Assembly: GCA_030789695.1 (NCBI GenBank) | Contig: JAULAV010008621.1 | Coordinates: forward strand, 1-64,000 | DNA: 64,000 nt | Source: Scilla litardierei | Lineage: Eukaryota; Streptophyta; Magnoliopsida; Asparagales; Asparagaceae | Direction of reading: 5' to 3' | Shown: positions 36,921-47,137 of the stretch, piece by piece | Numbering within the stretch: the stretch's first letter is position 1 | Layout: each line of letters opens with the position of its first letter | Made by a program: the position numbers and the translations under genes | The notes under the pieces: model-generated | Databases searched by the model: none | What the model saw: the letters and a program-made list of their open reading frames with translations, nothing else | What the model was told of the DNA's origin: nothing

Positions 36921-37336
36921 CTATTGTCTCTGCACTATTGAAACGACGACAGTACCATCATCAAGCTTGCCACCAATGAAATTTGGGTATCTAGCAATAT
37001 GGGCAGCATCAGCGAAAGGGCTTCTTGCTGAAACTGACCTCCCCACTTCTTGCGCCCTCAATGCTAAATACTCTGCAATCTCCTGCAAACCAAAAATCAC
37101 CATAGAAACCAATGCAATGCATTCAGACATGAAAAAAAATAAATCATCGAGAATGTAGCTCTAGTAGCTCGTACCCCAGGTTTGAAATTTGTTTGGAGGG
37201 ATTTGTTGACAATTGCTGCCACTTCTTGTCCATATACTGATGCATAATTTCCAATGGTTTTCACACCATCAGTGCCTCTAGGGGTTGCACGATGGAAATC
37301 ATTCTCGACTATCAAGTTTATTGGGGCTAAACCTTC
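36921..37336 (-). pseudogene. Chimeric captured exons: branched-chain aminotransferase joined to PP2C phosphatase
   Basis: Minus strand. A CATTGCAG acceptor (ends 37337) opens an exon (37336-37175, 54 codons) that begins EGLAPINLIVENDFHRATPR and TIGNYASV. This is a segment of plastid branched-chain amino acid aminotransferases (PLP enzymes, BCAT class IV fold). At about 37232 it changes without a break to GQEVAAIVNKSLQTNFKPG. A 92-bp GT-AG intron (37174-37083) follows, then [26 protein letters not shown] and [15 protein letters not shown], with a stop at 36923-36921. The second part is the C-terminal end of a plant PP2C Ser/Thr phosphatase, with the metal-ligand Asp in GGKLDD. Both parts stay open across the join, so the exon is an in-frame fusion of two unrelated genes. 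The catalytic lysine of BCAT and most of PP2C are missing. Expression is unknown. Confidence 0.8.
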
Positions 37337-37423
37337 CTGCAATGATGTAACACGCATGTAATTAGCAATACAATGACTAAGATTTAATTTATAATTCTGG
37401 AATGAACACTGATTAACTACACT

Positions 37424-37512
37424 GAAGGGGAATTGACCATCTCATCTTAGGTTTTCAAAGGGCTTGAAAAAAGAGAGAGAAGGGGAATTGACCATCTCAT
37501 CTTAGGTTTTCT
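37424..37512. repeat. Short direct duplication (33 bp) in the CACTA element
   Basis: GAAGGGGAATTGACCATCTC followed by ATCTTAGGTTTTC occurs at about 37424 and again at about 37480, separated by a short AG-rich linker. Confidence 0.85.
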
Positions 37513-37514
37513 GC

Positions 37515-38500
37515 TGCCGATCTGATTAAACAAAAAAAGAAAATTTTCAAGCCTCAGACAGCCAGCTATAGTTTACATCAATGAGATTTATTTAATAAAT
37601 CTCAGACGGTAATTCCAAAATTAGCTTAAACATCATGGGCAAGATATATTTTAACTGATTAAGACAAAAAAATGTAATTGATTTTTATTACTCTGACCAT
37701 CATCATCAGAACATACTGATTGATTTTCTCATCCACAACTTTGAGGTCGTATAGGAAGGTGTCCTAAGATTGAAAAGCTTTCATCATTTGATCCATGGTC
37801 GCGATTTTTTTAATATACAGATCAAGAAACAAGAATTCGTAGTAAAAATATAAAATCAATTAGATTCAGAAGTAATAAAAGATGGATGCATCACTTGGAG
37901 GCAATCCTCAGTTCAAGTGTTGGATTATCATAAGGTTACTTCATCACGATCCGAAAGAAAAATTGTTATTTTGGAAAATAAATAATTGAAATTGAGAAAA
38001 GATGTACTCAGTGATGGCGATAAGATTAATTGGTAAAATAAAGTTTATCCTCATCGTAACCTAACCATCTCCTTTTGCTTTCAAAATCCCTTCAAAAAAG
38101 TAATTAAAATGCTGAAAATGAGAGAAATAACGAATTAAAATGATGAAATTTTTACGGTAAAATAAAGTGGAGAGTAAGAGATTGCTCAGTTCAGCGGGAA
38201 TGTCGACTTGCAAATCCCTCTCCTTTTAAATATAAGAGAAGGACCTGCAATACGGTCTGTTGAGCTTGAATATTCCAAGTCATCACTGCAATCTCTCTAA
38301 CACCTTGGTAAAGAACAGATCTGGATGCTAAACCCCAGAGAAAATAGAAATAAATTTTGAGAACCCTAATACTATTGATCTTTGGAGGAGCCGCCGAACG
38401 AGAGGAAAATGGTTTATGTTGGCTTGGAATGCATATGGGAAGGCTGACAATTTAGGGCTTGGAAAATTTGGGGCTCGTTTGAAAACGAGAGGGTTCAATA
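37515..38500. other. CACTA interior, right part, no clear gene
   Basis: AT-rich. The complement of 38200-38480 has UTR-like character (pyrimidine-rich, with TAGGGTTCTC), which might be the captured 5' end of a gene. No coding exon is recognisable. Confidence 0.4.
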
Positions 38501-38504
38501 TTTT

Positions 38505-38770
38505 TGTTTAAGCGCTATCCAAGGGATTATATATATGTATATTTTTAAATAAAAGTGCTTACGTAACGATTAGTACCATAGCGCTAAAATAAAGCGTTAT
38601 TTAAGGTATTACTTGGATAGCGCTTTAACAAAAAGCGCTATCCAAGTGATTTTTACCTTAATTTTGATTTATTTTTATTTTCTATAAGTGCAAAAGCGCT
38701 ATACAAGAGCTCACTTAGATAGCGCTTTTTAGAAGTGCTATTTAAGTGGCTTTACCCAAGCCCAAATCTG
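38505..38770. repeat. Right subterminal repeat cluster of the CACTA element
   Basis: Mirror of the left cluster: AAGCGCTATCCAAG, TTGGATAGCGCTTT and AAGCGCTATACAAG repeat in both orientations up to the TGTAGTAGTG terminus. Confidence 0.85.
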
Positions 38771-38778
38771 TAGTAGTG

Positions 38779-41139
38779 ATATTTTTGTGGATTTTTCTCA
38801 GCTCGGGTTTATTTTCTACATTTTCTAAAAGATATGGATCTTTTTATTAAATGCTATCATTTTTGGCCAAATTTTCTCTTCTCTTATTTTTCAGTTAAAG
38901 ATAACGATCTACTGGTCAATGGACATTTATGTGGATTTTTCCGTACTCGGTGCAATTTTCTAAATTTTTTGAAGATTTGGATCTTTTTATTAAATTATAT
39001 TATTTTCGCATGATTTTGTCTTCTGTTATTTTTCTGTTGAATATGGCGACTATCAGTTCCAACAGATATTTTTGCGTATTTTTCTGAGCTCGGGACTATT
39101 TTTCTCCATTTTCTGGATGTTATGGATCTTTTTATTAAATAATATCATTTTGGCCTAATTATATCTTCACTTATTTTTAGTTGAAAATGGCGATCTCCCA
39201 GTTCCAACGGACATTTGTGTGGATCTTTCTGAGCTCCGGGCTACTATTTTCAATATTTTCTGCAAGATATGGATTTTTATATTAAATGATATGATTTTTA
39301 TAGCCTAATTTGTCTTATCTTATTTTTTTCAGTTGAAAATGGTGATCTCCTGATTCCAACTGACATTTTAGCAGATTTTTCTAAGCTCGGGGCTTTTTTT
39401 CTGTACTTTCAAAAGGTAATATATCTTTTTATTAATGATATGATTTTTTGACTTAATTTTTTCTTGTCTTATTTTTCAGTCGGACATGTCGATCTACCGG
39501 TTCCAACAGACATTTTCACGAATCTATCTGACCTCAAGCATATTTTCTAAATTTTCTGGAAGATATTGATCTTCTTATTAAATGATATGATTTTTGGCCT
39601 AATTTTGTCTTCTCTTATTTTTAAGTTGAAGATGACGATCTCCCGGTTCAAACGGACATTTTTGCTACTTTTACTGAGCTCGGTGCTATTTTCTATATTT
39701 TATAGAAGATATCTATCTTTTTAAAGGATATAATTTTTAAAGCTTATATTTGTCTTCTCTTATTTTTTCAGTTGAAGATGACGATATACCGGTTCAAGCG
39801 GACATTTTTACAGATTTTAATTAGCATGTATCAATTATTCTATATTTTCTGGAAGATATGGATCTTTTATTAAATGATATGATTATTTGGCAAAATTTTG
39901 TCTTCTATTAGTTAAATATGGCGATCTCTAGGTTCCAACGGACATATGAGCGGATTTTCCTAAGCTAGGGCTATTTTCCACATTTTATGGAACATATGTT
40001 TCTTATAATTAAATGAAATAATTTTTATAGCCTATGTTTGTCTTCTCTTATTTTTTTAGTTGAAGGTGGCGATCTACCTGTTCCAACCTTACATTTTTGC
40101 AGATTTTAATTTGCATGTGTCAATTTTTCTACAGTTTCCGGAAGATATGGATATTTTATTAAATGATATGATTATTAGGCCAAATTTTGTCTTCTATTTT
40201 TTAGTTAAACTTGTCGATCTCCTGGTTTTAATGGACATTGAGCGGATTTTTCTAACCTACATGCTATTTTCTACATTTCTATAAGATATGGACCTTTTTC
40301 TTAAATGATATGATTGTTATTGCCTAATTTTTTCTTCTCTTATTTTTAGTTGAAGATGTCCATCTCCCGGTTCAAACGAAATGTTTTGAGGATTTTTCTA
40401 GGCTCATGGCTATTTTTGTGCATTTTAAGGAAGATATGAATCATTTTATTAAATGATATTATTTTTTGGCCTAATTTTGTATTCGCTTATTTTTTAGCTG
40501 AAGATGGCGATCTTCTAGTTCCAACAGACATTTTAATGTCTGCAGAGTTTTTTTCATCGAGGCTATTTTATACATTTTCTGGAAAATATGAATTTTTTAT
40601 CAAATCATTTGATTTTTTGGCCTTATTTTGTCTTCTCTTATATTTCAGATGAAACCGAGATCTCCCAGCTCCAACGTACATTTTACGGTTTTTTCTGAGC
40701 TATAGGCTATTTTCTACAATTTTTGTAAGATATGAATCTTTATATATTAAATGATATGATTTTATAGCCTAATTTTGTCTTCTCTTATTTTTTAGTTGAA
40801 AATGGTGATCTCCCTGTTCAAACAAATATTTTTGCAGATTTTACTTAGCTCTGTATTTTCTGGAAGATGTGGATCTTTCTATTAAATGCAATGATTTTTG
40901 GCATAATTTTGTATTCTCTAATTTTTCAGTTGAAGATTGTGATCTCTCTTTTCCAAAGGACATTTTATGGATATTTCTGAGCTGGGGACAATTTCTGCCG
41001 TTTCTATTAGATATGGATCTTTTTATTAAATTATATGATTTTTCTAGGCTAATTTTGTCACCTCTATTTTCCAGTTGAAGATGGTGATCTCCTAATTCTA
41101 ACAAATATTTTTTGCAGATTTTTCTGACCTCGGGGCTAT
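38779..41139 (+). repeat. Satellite array D (plus orientation)
   Basis: About 16 monomers. This is the continuation of array C beyond the CACTA insertion, ending in a GGGGCTAT block where the copia element begins. Confidence 0.95.
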
Positions 41140-42101
41140 CATCTTCTTCCCCAAAAATTTTCAAACCCTAGAGGGATTTTTTCATCGCCACATGGCCAGA
41201 AGCCGCGCATGAAAAACCCCCTCGATCACCCGCGCTGTTGCCGCCGCTTGCAGCGGCTGCTGCTGCCCGCAATGACGGCCAACGAAGCCATCGCCTGTAG
41301 CGACGGCCACCATGGCCATACCGCAAGAAGCGGTGGCAGCGATGACCCCCCTGTGCACGCACGTCCGAAACCCTAGCCGCTAGAAACGGCAACCCATACG
41401 ATAGAAACCCTAATCAGTTGCTCGGGACCACACGACAGATCGAATCCAAAACCCCTAACTAGGGTTTGTCCACAAAAATTTTGTTTTTCCAAAAATTTTT
41501 CAGATTTAATTAAAATTTTTTCTTCATTAAATTCTGGATTATTACACACTTTTTAATTCATCGCATTTTTTGATTATCTGATTATTATACGTTTAATAAT
41601 TAGGAAGATCCTGCGACCGCTCTGCCGTTAGTCAACTAAGCTAACGGTGTATGACGTTGCCCAGTGGTCCAATAATTATTAAAACGAAATTTTTTCATTT
41701 CCATTATAAAATGCATGTGATGATTTCTTGCATGTGATGATTAATTGTCTGCAATGTAATAAAATGCCTGCTGCATTTTTTCCTGCGACGTATGTTTATA
41801 TTTGTTGTGGTTTTGGATCGGCTAGCTATCACCATTATTTCCCTCGCATTTTGTTTCTATTTTTTTTTGAGAGAAATTGTAGTGAGGACATTATTGTATA
41901 AATTCCAAGACCGGCGGACGTCCCACGAAGATGAAGATCTATTCCAGAAGAATAGGGGCCCCACGTGGGTTTCCGAGTTGTATTTTCAATTTTATGGGAC
42001 TGTAGTGGACTTTATTTAAAATGGTGATTAGCCGATCCACACAACACATATCTGTGTCTGAAATGCATAATTACTTGTTTTACTTTAAAAATATCTAATT
42101 A
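41140..42101 (+). other. Leader (untranslated) region of the copia element
   Basis: It starts with a GC-rich stretch (41160-41400) containing AAACCCTAG and AAACCCTAA words, then an AT-rich part, and leads to gag. No primer-binding site or LTR end is recognisable, so the 5' end is probably truncated. The frames inside the GC-rich part are low-complexity and not convincing as genes. Confidence 0.5.
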
Positions 42102-43084
42102 TTGCTCATTTTTAACATGATAGAGATAATGGCTAAAATTGCGGGCGTCGACTTTGATGTATTGGATGCTATAGGAAAAAATAATCTGAGCTGGCAGTTG
42201 GATATAAAATTCCACCTGCGCTCACCAGGGCTAAGCCATGCCATTATTGTAGGCGATACGATTTCTGATATAGATAAAGCGAAAGCAATTATCTATATCA
42301 GACGACATATCGATTGGACCCTGAAGGCCGAGTACCTCACTATGGAAGACTCTTATGAGTTATGGACCGCCCTCGAGGATAGATACAAACATTAAAGACA
42401 TGTTATCCTTCCCCGAGCGCGATATGAATGGGAGAACCTATGTCTCCAGGACTTTAAGTCCATCGCCAAGTACAACTCGGCAGTCTTCAGTATCACCTCA
42501 CGCCTTAAGTTGCGTAGTGAGAAAGTGACAGAGGAACGCATGCTAGAGAAGACGTATACATCCTTCCACGAGAAGGATGTCATACTTATGCAACAGTATC
42601 ATGAACGAAAGTTCACGAAATACTCGGAGCTTCTCTCATGCCTTCTGATAGCAGAACAGAATAGAGACCTCCTTCTGGCCACCTATAACTCAAGCCATAC
42701 TGGTACTGCTCTTGCACCTGAAGCGCATCACATCTCCTCCCAGAAGAAGAGGACCAACTTCCAAGGCAAACCCCAGAAGGGCAAGGCAATGAAGAAGCAG
42801 GCTAGAGGACCCCCTCCAAGAACCAACAATGAGGGAAAGAAGAAAAATGTGTGGAAGAGAAAAGACAATGGCCAGACATCTGCCCTAGAAAAGACTGAAA
42901 AGATAAATTCCACAGGTGTGGCATGACTGGACACTGGTCCAGGAATTGTCAGACTCCATGCCACCTACAGTACTTGTACAATGCTAGCCAGAAGCCAGCC
43001 GAGACAAACTTGGTGGAAAATGAAGACATGGCACCAAACAGGTTCATTGCTGAGGACTTCTCAAATGATGACCTGCTCGACTGA
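42102..43084 (+). pseudogene. Copia gag (UBN2-type capsid) with damaged zinc knuckle
   Basis: The frame starts MIEIMAKIAG and contains DAIGKNNLSWQLDIKFHL, YELWTALEDRYKH, an in-frame TAA (42393-42395), then RARYEWENLCLQDFKSIAKY, EKVTEERMLEKTYTSFH and FTKYSELLSCLLIAEQNRDL, closing at 42926. The nucleocapsid knuckle follows in another frame as FHRCGMTGHWSRNC (42908-42949). Its first metal-binding cysteine position is Phe. The tail runs to NDDLLD and a stop at about 43084. Gag forms the virus-like particle that packages element RNA. This copy carries a nonsense codon, a frameshift and a knuckle defect, so it is inactive. Confidence 0.88.
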
Positions 43085-43239
43085 AGCCGTATCTACTTTC
43101 TGCTATGCATTGTAATTTGAAACAATTTACTCTCTAGTTGTTTGATTCCTAGCATGTTGAATGATTTTTCAGACGTTGAATGATATGTGGTTATCTTTTG
43201 TGCCTTATACTGCTATGTTTATTTTCTCTCTCATTATAG
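43085..43239 (+). other. Gag-pol spacer with splice-acceptor-like end
   Basis: About 155 bp without coding frame, ending in the pyrimidine-rich TTTTCTCTCTCATTATAG directly before ATG of the protease frame. It resembles a 3' splice site, which would let pol be expressed from a spliced RNA. This is inference from sequence only. Confidence 0.35.
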
Positions 43240-44495
43240 ATGGAATATAAATGCCTAGTGGACAGTGCCTCTACGCACACGATCCTCCAAAATATTTTCT
43301 TCTTCCAAAGCATAAATAAATATGATGGAACCAAGAATACAATTTCCGGTCCATCAGGAATAATTGAAGGATCAGGGGAAGCATACTTTCTGCTCCCCAA
43401 CAAAACACTACTAATAAAAGATGCTCTTTTCTCCCCTAGCTCTCATAGAAATCTGTTAAGTTTTAAAGATATCTGTTTAAACAGATACCACCTAGAGACG
43501 GTGAACAAACAAAACAGAGAATTCTTGTATGTAACGACTCAGAAAAACGATGCTAAAACCATCGTCGAGCGTTTTGAGGGACTCCCGTCGGGTCTCTATC
43601 ATACAAAGATTAGAGCAATGTAAGCAAACACACTTGAGCACCAGAAGTGCGATAATCAACCAGAATTACAAATCTGGCATAATAGACTCGGACACCCTGG
43701 AAGGTGATGTGTCGCATCATATCCCAATCCCGTGAAATTAACTCGAAAAGCCTGAAGCTACTTCGAAAGAGTGCATTTCCTTGTCCCCCTTGTCACAAAG
43801 AGAAATTGATTACGAGACCATCCCCCTGAAGGTGGACTCAGAGTATCCGAGCTTCCTAGAGAGAATACATGGAGACATTTATGGGCCTATTCACCCCGCA
43901 AGTGGCCCATTTCGATACTACATCTTCCAAATGGTCGAATGCGTGCCTCATGTCCACCCACAACATAGCCTTTGCAAAGCTATTAGCACAAATCATTAAG
44001 TTGCGGGTACATTTCCCAGACAACCAGATCAAGAAATTGCGTCTGGACAACGCTGGGGAATTCACATCACAAGTCTTTCTAGACTTCTGCCAAGCAACTG
44101 GCATAGAAGTTGAACATCATGTAGCTCATGTTCACACCCAGAACGGGTTAACCAAATCTCTTATAAAGAGACTACAATGGATTGCTCGTCCATTGTTGAT
44201 GCAATACCAGTTGCTGGTGAATGCATGGGGACATGCCATCTTGTATGCTGCATCGCTAATTAGATTACGACCGTCAGGAAAACAATCTTATTCTCCAATG
44301 CAACTCGTATATGGGAAGCCACCGGATATCTCTCACCTGAGGATATTCGGATGCGCTGTCTATGTCCCCATAGCACCATCGCAGAGGACCAAGATGGGTC
44401 CTCAACGTCGACTGGGTATCTACATAGGATTCGACTCACCATCGATCATTAGATACCTGGAACCACTAACGGAGACACTTTTAAAGCACGTCTAG
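43240..44495 (+). pseudogene. Copia protease and integrase region, disrupted
   Basis: Protease: CLVDSASTHTIL, an aspartic protease site of the DSG/DSA type (43249 onward). Pre-integrase: SSHRNLLSFKDI to GLPSGLYHTK, stop at 43623. Integrase zinc-finger remains WHNRLGHPG (near 43676-43702) in a shifted frame. Integrase core: IHGDIYGP (first Asp), then KKLRLDNAGEFTSQVF (second Asp, 44033-44080) and HTQNGLTKSLIKRL (44133-44174). At the position of the third catalytic residue, normally Glu, there is Lys. Downstream comes YSPMQLVYGKPPDISHLRIF. There are several frameshifts. Integrase would insert element cDNA, and this one cannot. Confidence 0.85.
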
Positions 44496-45045
44496 CAGAT
44501 TGTGAGTTTGACAAAAGTACCTTTCCCAAACTATGCATTAACACAGAGAAGCCAGAAGCTTCAATGACCATTTCATGGGATACCAAAACTTTATCCCATT
44601 TTGATCCGCGTACAAACCAATGTGAAGACGAGATCCTGAAGATCCTCCAAATACAGAATACAACTCACATTTTACCGGATAAATTTACTGACAACCAGAA
44701 GATTGTCAGATCACACGTCCCTGCTGCAAACATTCCAGCTAGGATTGACGTACCCAAAGATGGATGCAATCCACCTTTAGCAGAAGCGGCCGTACCTCAA
44801 CAAAAGAGAGGACGACCCCCAGGCTCCAAAGATAAAAAACCCTCGAAAGAGGAAAAATCCTGGAGCAATGATAACGATACCACCACAGGATGCTGAGCTT
44901 GGCCCAGATACCTCTCCCCTCCTAAAAACCCCTAAAGAAGAAAATATAAGAGAAATATCATTAAACTATGTACGTACTGGGGAGAAAAAGCACAATCATC
45001 GATGAGAACTTCGCGCTCATTATTGCCAATCACGTCACTGAATAC
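44496..45045 (+). pseudogene. Copia integrase C-terminal and linker region
   Basis: Open stretch 44564-44896 with ISWDTKTLSHFDPRTNQCED, RSHVPAANIPARIDVPKDG and RGRPPGSKDKKPSKEE. The last resembles the basic linker between integrase and reverse transcriptase in plant copia polyproteins. It closes at 44896 and continues degraded. Confidence 0.7.
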
Positions 45046-45962
45046 GATGATGAGACCGATCTACCTCTCTAGCAGAATGTAAACACAGAGAGGATTGGCC
45101 AAAGTGGAACGAGGCAATAGGAGTAGAGCTGGACTCACTCTCGAGCGCAAAGTTTTTGGACCTGTAGTCCTAACACCAAAGGGTGTTAAACCTGTGGGAT
45201 ATAAATGGGTATTCGTAAGAAAAAAAAAACGAAACTAATGAGATCGTTCGCTACAAAGCGTGCCTTATTGCACAAGGCTTTTCTCAAAGACCAGGAATAG
45301 ACTATGATGAAACATATTCCCCGGTCATGGATGCGATCACTTTCCGTTTCATTATTAGCCTAACTACTACGGAAGGTCTGGATATGCAGCTCATGGACGT
45401 TGTGACTTTCATACCTATATGGAAATATAGATAAGGATATCTATATGAGACTTTTGGACGGATACAAACTACTGACGAAAATGACAGAAAGACCTCGGGA
45501 CGTCTATTTTGTCAAACTCCAAAGATCACTGTATGGTCTAAAACAGTCGGTGAGAATGTGGTATAACAAACTCAGTGAATTCCTAGTGTAACAAGGATTC
45601 ACAACTAATGAAGTTTGCCCTTGCATCTTTATAAGAGCAAAGGGAACAGGATTCGTAATTATTGCCGTCTACGTAGATGACCTAAACATCATCGGATCTC
45701 CTGAAGAGATAGATGAGATATCCAAGAGTCTCACACAGACTTTTGAGATGAAAGACCTTGGCAAAACAAAGTTCTGCCTAGGCTTACAAATTGAACACCT
45801 AAGCGGAGGAATCCTGTTACACCAATCCACATACACAAAGAAGTTGCTGAAAAACTTCCTTATTGACAAATGCCATCCGCTTAGTACACCAATGGTTGTC
45901 ACATCATTGGATGTTAATACGGACCCCTTCCGGTCGCTGGAAGAGGGGGAGGAAGCACTGGT
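45046..45962 (+). pseudogene. Copia reverse transcriptase, disrupted
   Basis: Remnants over several frames: DWPKWNEAIGVELDSL (45090), KACLIAQGFSQRPGIDYDET (45256), YSPVMDAITFRFIISL, MQLMDVVT, SLYGLKQS-like remains near 45530, then VYVDDLNIIGSPEEIDE (45667-45717) and the open frame from 45748, MKDLGKTKFCLGLQIEHLSG. The YVDD catalytic motif is intact, but an AAAAAAAAAC run near 45225 and several stops interrupt the frame. Confidence 0.85.
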
Positions 45963-45977
45963 CCCGAAGTACCCTAC

Positions 45978-46674
45978 TTGAGTGCAATTGGAGCACTCCT
46001 ATACCTGGAAAACTGCACGCGTCCCGATATAGCGTTCACAGTCAACCTACTAGCCAGATACAGTTTAGCGCCCTCAAAGTGCCACTGGAACAGAGTGAAA
46101 CACCTTCTACGCTACCTCCAAGGGTCTGTGGACCTGGGACTATACTTTAAGAAAGTTGTATCCTCCAACTTAGTTGGTTATGCAGATGCAGGATACAGGT
46201 CTGTCCCACACACCGCAAAGTCCCAGACCGGTTTCGTATTCACATACGATGGGACATCCATCTCATGGAGATCTGTGAAGCAGACTTCAACAGCGACCTC
46301 ATCTAACCACTCTGAGCTCATTGCGATCTACGAAGCTAGCAGAGAATGCTTTTGGCTTCGTTCATTCATCCACCACATCCCCGTGACTACCAGCCTGAAG
46401 ACATGAGATCTTGGACCAACCACCATGTACAAAGACAATGCTGCTTGCATAGCTCAACTACGAGGTGGTTACATCAAAGGTGACAGGACGAAGCACATTT
46501 CCACCAAGCTCTTCTGGACGCATGAACAACAAGTAGACAACCAGATCGACATCCAGTAGATCCAGTCTTGCAACAACCTGGCAGATCTATTTACTAAAGC
46601 TTTACCTCGATGTACCTTTAGAAAACTTGTATTAGGAATTGGGATGAGACAGTTGAAAGATCTACAAGCCTGAA
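45978..46674 (+). pseudogene. Copia RNase H domain
   Basis: Frame 45978-46406: SAIGALLYLENCTRPDIAFT, HWNRVKHLLRYLQGSVDLGL, VGYADAGYRS, SQTGFVFTYDGTSISWRS and SSNHSELIAIYEASRECFWL, the copia RNase H with its Asp and Glu positions present. A stop follows, then in another phase MYKDNAACIAQLRG, GDRTKHISTKLFWTHE and NNLADLFTKALP, the C-terminal end of pol, closing just before the polypurine tract. Confidence 0.88.
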
Positions 46675-46684
46675 GCTTGTACAC

Positions 46685-46695
46685 TTCAGGGGGAG
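46685..46695 (+). other. Polypurine tract of the copia element
   Basis: TTCAGGGGGAG directly after the end of pol and four bases before the presumed LTR start. This is the usual plus-strand priming site. Confidence 0.8.
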
Positions 46696-46699
46696 TTAA

Positions 46700-47135
46700 T
46701 GTCGAGTTGTACTCTTTTTCCCTTGGCTATTGGTTTTTTCCACTGGGTTTTTCATAGCCAAAGGATTTAACGAGGCAACCACATCAACTCTGGATCCAGA
46801 AGTATCCACCTCTGATGATATCCATCGATCAGGGGAAGTTACAGAGACTTGTACTCTTTTTCCTTAGCTACTGGTTTTTCCCACTGGGTTTTCCAAGGCA
46901 AAGATCTTGACGAGGCAAGAACTCTTAACTTAGGATCCAGAAGTATCCATACCACCATGGTCAGATAAGCTCTATGAACCCTGAAGCGCACATTACGGCT
47001 TACAACAATGGATGAATAAGGGAAAGTGTTATAAACAGGCTTTTGTAGGCCCATCTGTGTATTGGGTATCCACCCATTATGTAACCCTACTTCTATAAAT
47101 ACAGGGCTACGGGTTCCGTAGCCACCAAGTTTACA
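46700..47135 (+). mobile_element. 3' LTR of the copia element, with internal duplication
   Basis: Begins TGTCGAGTTG after the polypurine tract and ends GTTTACA before satellite, about 436 bp. It contains a TATA-like TCTATAAATACAGGG (47090). An approximately 105-bp segment from TTGTACTCTTTTTCC through CCACTGGGTTTTTC to GATCCAGAAGTATCCA occurs twice, at about 46706 and about 46851, as an imperfect tandem duplication. Confidence 0.8.
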
Positions 47136-47137
47136 AC

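Larger units (their letters stand above)
34189..38778. mobile_element. Pack-CACTA transposon (4.59 kb, non-autonomous)
   Basis: The left end is CACTACTACA and the right end is its exact complement TGTAGTAGTG, a 10-bp terminal inverted repeat of the CACTA superfamily. Flanking bases are ATT on the left and ATA on the right, an imperfect 3-bp target duplication, and the insertion lies inside one satellite monomer (ACATT versus ATATTTTTG). Both subterminal zones are packed with AGCGCTATCCAAG motifs in both orientations, as expected for transposase binding regions. No transposase is seen. The interior carries host gene fragments, all on the minus strand. Confidence 0.85.
41140..47137 (+). mobile_element. 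Ty1/copia retrotransposon, 5'-truncated, with 3' LTR
   Basis: Order on the plus strand is leader, gag, zinc knuckle, protease, integrase, reverse transcriptase, RNase H, polypurine tract, LTR. The integrase-before-RT order is diagnostic of Ty1/copia. No 5' LTR matching the 3' one is present: satellite joins the leader directly at 41139/41140, and right-hand satellite resumes at a different monomer phase. Nonsense changes, frameshifts and altered catalytic residues show it is dead. Confidence 0.88.

Noticed and set aside
41168..41392. Ala/Arg/Gly-rich minus-strand open frame in the GC-rich stretch
   Set aside because: Composition artefact of the GC-rich copia leader, with no family resemblance.
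41392..41470. AAACCCTAG / AAACCCTAA words as interstitial telomere repeats
   Set aside because: Only isolated single words are present, with no tandem TTTAGGG run.
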